This document shows, one piece after another, positions 62,213 through 64,000 of a stretch of 64,000 nucleotides of DNA. This stretch comes from Neisseriaceae bacterium HSC-16F19 (lineage in GTDB: Bacteria; Pseudomonadota; Gammaproteobacteria; Burkholderiales; Neisseriaceae). The position numbers and the translations under genes are program-made. The stretch spans positions 1-64,000 of the forward strand of contig NZ_JALJZY010000014.1 in the NCBI RefSeq assembly GCF_024171525.1. The letters are read 5' to 3'. Within the stretch, counting starts at the first letter, position 1. Each line of letters opens with the position of its first letter. A model generated the notes under the pieces. That model was not told the DNA's origin. It searched no databases and saw only the letters and a program-made list of their open reading frames with translations.

Positions 62213-63925
62213 TTAATCCTGCTTGGGTGCGGCTTGGCCTTTGGCGGCCAGATTCTGCGTCAGGCCGTTGATGTCGCCGCCGTTTAAGCCCAATTCCTGC
62301 AACAGGCTGTCCACCAGCGGTGCCTGGCTGCGGTAGCGCAGGGCGCTGTTGACCATTTGGTCGGCCAGATTGCCGCCTTGGCCACCGGCAGATTCGCCTG
62401 CCTGGCCGCCAAAACCGCCGCCCAAGCCGTTGACCTGCAAAATCTTGATGTCGTCGATGTTTTCCATCGGCCGCACCGATTCGCGGATGATGTCGGGCAG
62501 ATGGCGCAGCAGTGCCAAGCGCACCTGCATTTCCACTTGCTCCACGCTCAAGACATTGGCCGCTTCGTTCACCGCTTTGGTACCTTCGGCATCCACACGG
62601 TATTGCTGCTCTTGCGCTTGCGCCAGCAGGATTTTGGCGTCAGCCTCACCCTGTGCTTGCAGGCGTTGTTTTTCCGCTTCGGCCTGGGCGGCAATGCGTA
62701 CCGCTTCGGCGCGGTCCAGTGCGGCCAGTTTTTCGGCATCGGCGGCTACGGTCAGGGCGATGGCGTCTTTTTGCGCCGCTTCTTGGGCGGCAATCAATTC
62801 CACCGCTTTGGCACGTTCGGCACGTTCGGTTTCGCGCACGGTCACCACGCTTTCCTCCTCGCGCACGGCGGCGGCGCGCGCTTTGTCGGCTTCGGCCTTG
62901 GCCACGGATTCGGCACGTGATTTTTCCGCCACTGCAATGGCACGGTCCTGCTCGGCCAGTTCGATGGCTTTTTTGCGCTCTACTTCCGCCTGCTCCACCG
63001 CCTGCGCTTTACGGATGTCTTCGTTTTTAATATCGCGTTCGGCAATAATGCGTTTCAAATCCACCTCGCGCTCGGCGGCAATCTGCGCTTCTTCGGCCTC
63101 GCGTTTTTTCACCGCTTCCTGCTCGGCAATGCTGGCTTTTTGCTCGGCTTGGCGCAGGGCGATTTCACGTTCCTGCTCCAACTTGGCATATTCTTCTTCG
63201 CGCTGGATGTTCAGGCGCGTGCGCTCGGCGTCCAGATTTTTGGTGCGGATGGCCAAATCGGTGTCCTGCTCGATGTCGTTGCGCTTTTTGCGGCGCACTT
63301 CGATGGTCTCGGTCAGGCGGGTCAGACCTTCGGCGTCAAAGGCGTTTTGCGGGTTGAAGAATTTGAAATCGGTCTGGTCCAGGCCGGTGAGCGACACCGA
63401 TTCCAGCTCCAAGCCGTTTTTATACAGGTCTTCGGAGACGAACTGCTGCACCTTCTGTACAAAATCAACACGCTTTTCATGCAGCTCTTCCATGGCCATT
63501 TCCGCGGCCACGGCACGCAGGGCATCGACAAATTTGCCTTCCACCAATTCTTTGAGCTGGTCCGGCGACATGGTTTTCATACCCAGGGTTTGCGCGGCGG
63601 TGGCAATGCTCTCGCCGGTGGGCTTCACCCGCACATAAAACTCCGCCATCACGTCCACGCGCATGCGGTCGCGGGTAATCAGCGCCTGCTCGGCGGCGCG
63701 GCGCACTTCCAGGCGCAGGGTGTTCATATTCACCGGAATCACTTCGTGCAGCACCGGCAGCACCAGGGCGCCGCCGTTCATAATCACTTTTTCGCCGCCG
63801 AAACCGGTGCGCACAAACGACACCTCTTTGCTGGCGCGGCGGTACAGGCGGGTGAGTATCAGACCCAGCACCGCCAGACCCACCAGCGCCACACCGGCAA
63901 TGACCAGAATTTCGATTAAGCCCAT
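62213..63925 (-). CDS. Flotillin/SPFH-domain protein (YqiK type)
   Basis: The 570-aa protein has an N-terminal membrane helix (about 4-27) and an SPFH/Band 7 domain (about 40-210). A long Ala/Glu-rich coiled coil (about 215-455) and a Gly-rich segment (GLGGGFGGQAG at about 500) follow. Flotillins organise membrane microdomains. AAAGGAA lies before the ATG. The partner OB-fold gene usual for YqiK-type flotillins would lie upstream, outside this window. Confidence 0.93.
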   Translation of the reverse strand: MGLIEILVIAGVALVGLAVLGLILTRLYRRASKEVSFVRTGFGGEKVIMNGGALVLPVLHEVIPVNMNTLRLEVRRAAEQALITRDRMRVDVMAEFYVRVKPTGESIATAAQTLGMKTMSPDQLKELVEGKFVDALRAVAAEMAMEELHEKRVDFVQKVQQFVSEDLYKNGLELESVSLTGLDQTDFKFFNPQNAFDAEGLTRLTETIEVRRKKRNDIEQDTDLAIRTKNLDAERTRLNIQREEEYAKLEQEREIALRQAEQKASIAEQEAVKKREAEEAQIAAEREVDLKRIIAERDIKNEDIRKAQAVEQAEVERKKAIELAEQDRAIAVAEKSRAESVAKAEADKARAAAVREEESVVTVRETERAERAKAVELIAAQEAAQKDAIALTVAADAEKLAALDRAEAVRIAAQAEAEKQRLQAQGEADAKILLAQAQEQQYRVDAEGTKAVNEAANVLSVEQVEMQVRLALLRHLPDIIRESVRPMENIDDIKILQVNGLGGGFGGQAGESAGGQGGNLADQMVNSALRYRSQAPLVDSLLQELGLNGGDINGLTQNLAAKGQAAPKQD

Positions 63926-63971
63926 TGTGTTTCCTTTCTGATTAAAAAATGGGTTGATATTGTTTGTGAGG

Positions 63972-63994
63972 GGTTTTCAGGCAGCCTGAAAATC
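63972..63994. repeat. Uptake-sequence palindrome at the window edge
   Basis: GGTTTTCAGGCAGCCTGAAAATC contains the uptake sequence in its self-complementary setting TTCAGG-CAG-CCTGAA. Confidence 0.8.
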
Positions 63995-64000
63995 AGTCCA

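Overview
This window is a chromosomal segment from a naturally transformable member of the Neisseriaceae. The family call rests on dense copies of the 12-base DNA uptake sequence AGGCTGCCTGAA, the dialect known from Simonsiella-like Neisseriaceae. It is supported by Correia-like and dRS3-like intergenic repeats, a dprA gene, and GyrA Ser91/Asp95 numbering that matches Neisseria. I cannot name the species.

Layout. (1) 1-8.2 kb: gyrA, a small hypothetical gene, bfd, psd, hflX and a TerC/CBS membrane protein. (2) 8.2-16.6 kb, mostly minus strand: an unknown 235-aa protein, tryptophanase, a lipoprotein gene with ruvC, pyrD, murJ and an APC-family permease. (3) 16.9-25.9 kb, plus strand: asd, dprA, smg, topA, small membrane proteins and lipoproteins, a PAP2 phosphatase, rsmD and a ferredoxin. 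(4) 25.9-49.5 kb: the tRNA(Tyr)-tRNA(Gly)-tRNA(Thr)-tuf-tRNA(Trp)-secE-nusG block and the rplKAJL-rpoBC block. These are normally adjacent, but here about 9.7 kb separates them. That insert holds an RpiR-type regulator and a six-gene set: a glutamine-synthetase-like ligase, an aldehyde dehydrogenase, an iron alcohol dehydrogenase, a PuuD-like hydrolase, EutH and a HAD-phosphatase lipoprotein. (5) 49.9-58.3 kb: a nine-gene biosynthetic cluster with a DarA-like flavodoxin-fold protein, KASIII, an unknown protein, a BtrH-like acyltransferase candidate, an ABC-2 exporter, ACP, ketosynthase and a chain-length-factor-like protein. (6) 58.5-64 kb: rpmB-rpmG, an unknown protein, an Lrp-type regulator divergent from a lactate-permease-family gene, and a flotillin.

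Two systems stand out. The nusG-rplK insert reads as a gamma-glutamylation route for ethanolamine: a lipoprotein phosphatase may free ethanolamine outside the cytoplasm, EutH may import it, and the ligase, alcohol dehydrogenase, aldehyde dehydrogenase and hydrolase would convert it to glycine while recycling glutamate. This is inferred from gene content. The 49.9-58.3 kb cluster looks like a small type II fatty-acid/polyketide pathway with its own exporter, and its product is unknown.

The repeats are also informative. There are five Correia-like elements (short and long forms), three MITE-like elements bounded by GAGACCTTTGCAAAACC, two copies of a composite dRS3 unit, and a TA-flanked 160-bp element. 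One copy of the last has inserted exactly in frame inside the lactate-permease-family gene and adds 54 codons. Inverted pairs of uptake sequences act as apparent transcription terminators after many genes.
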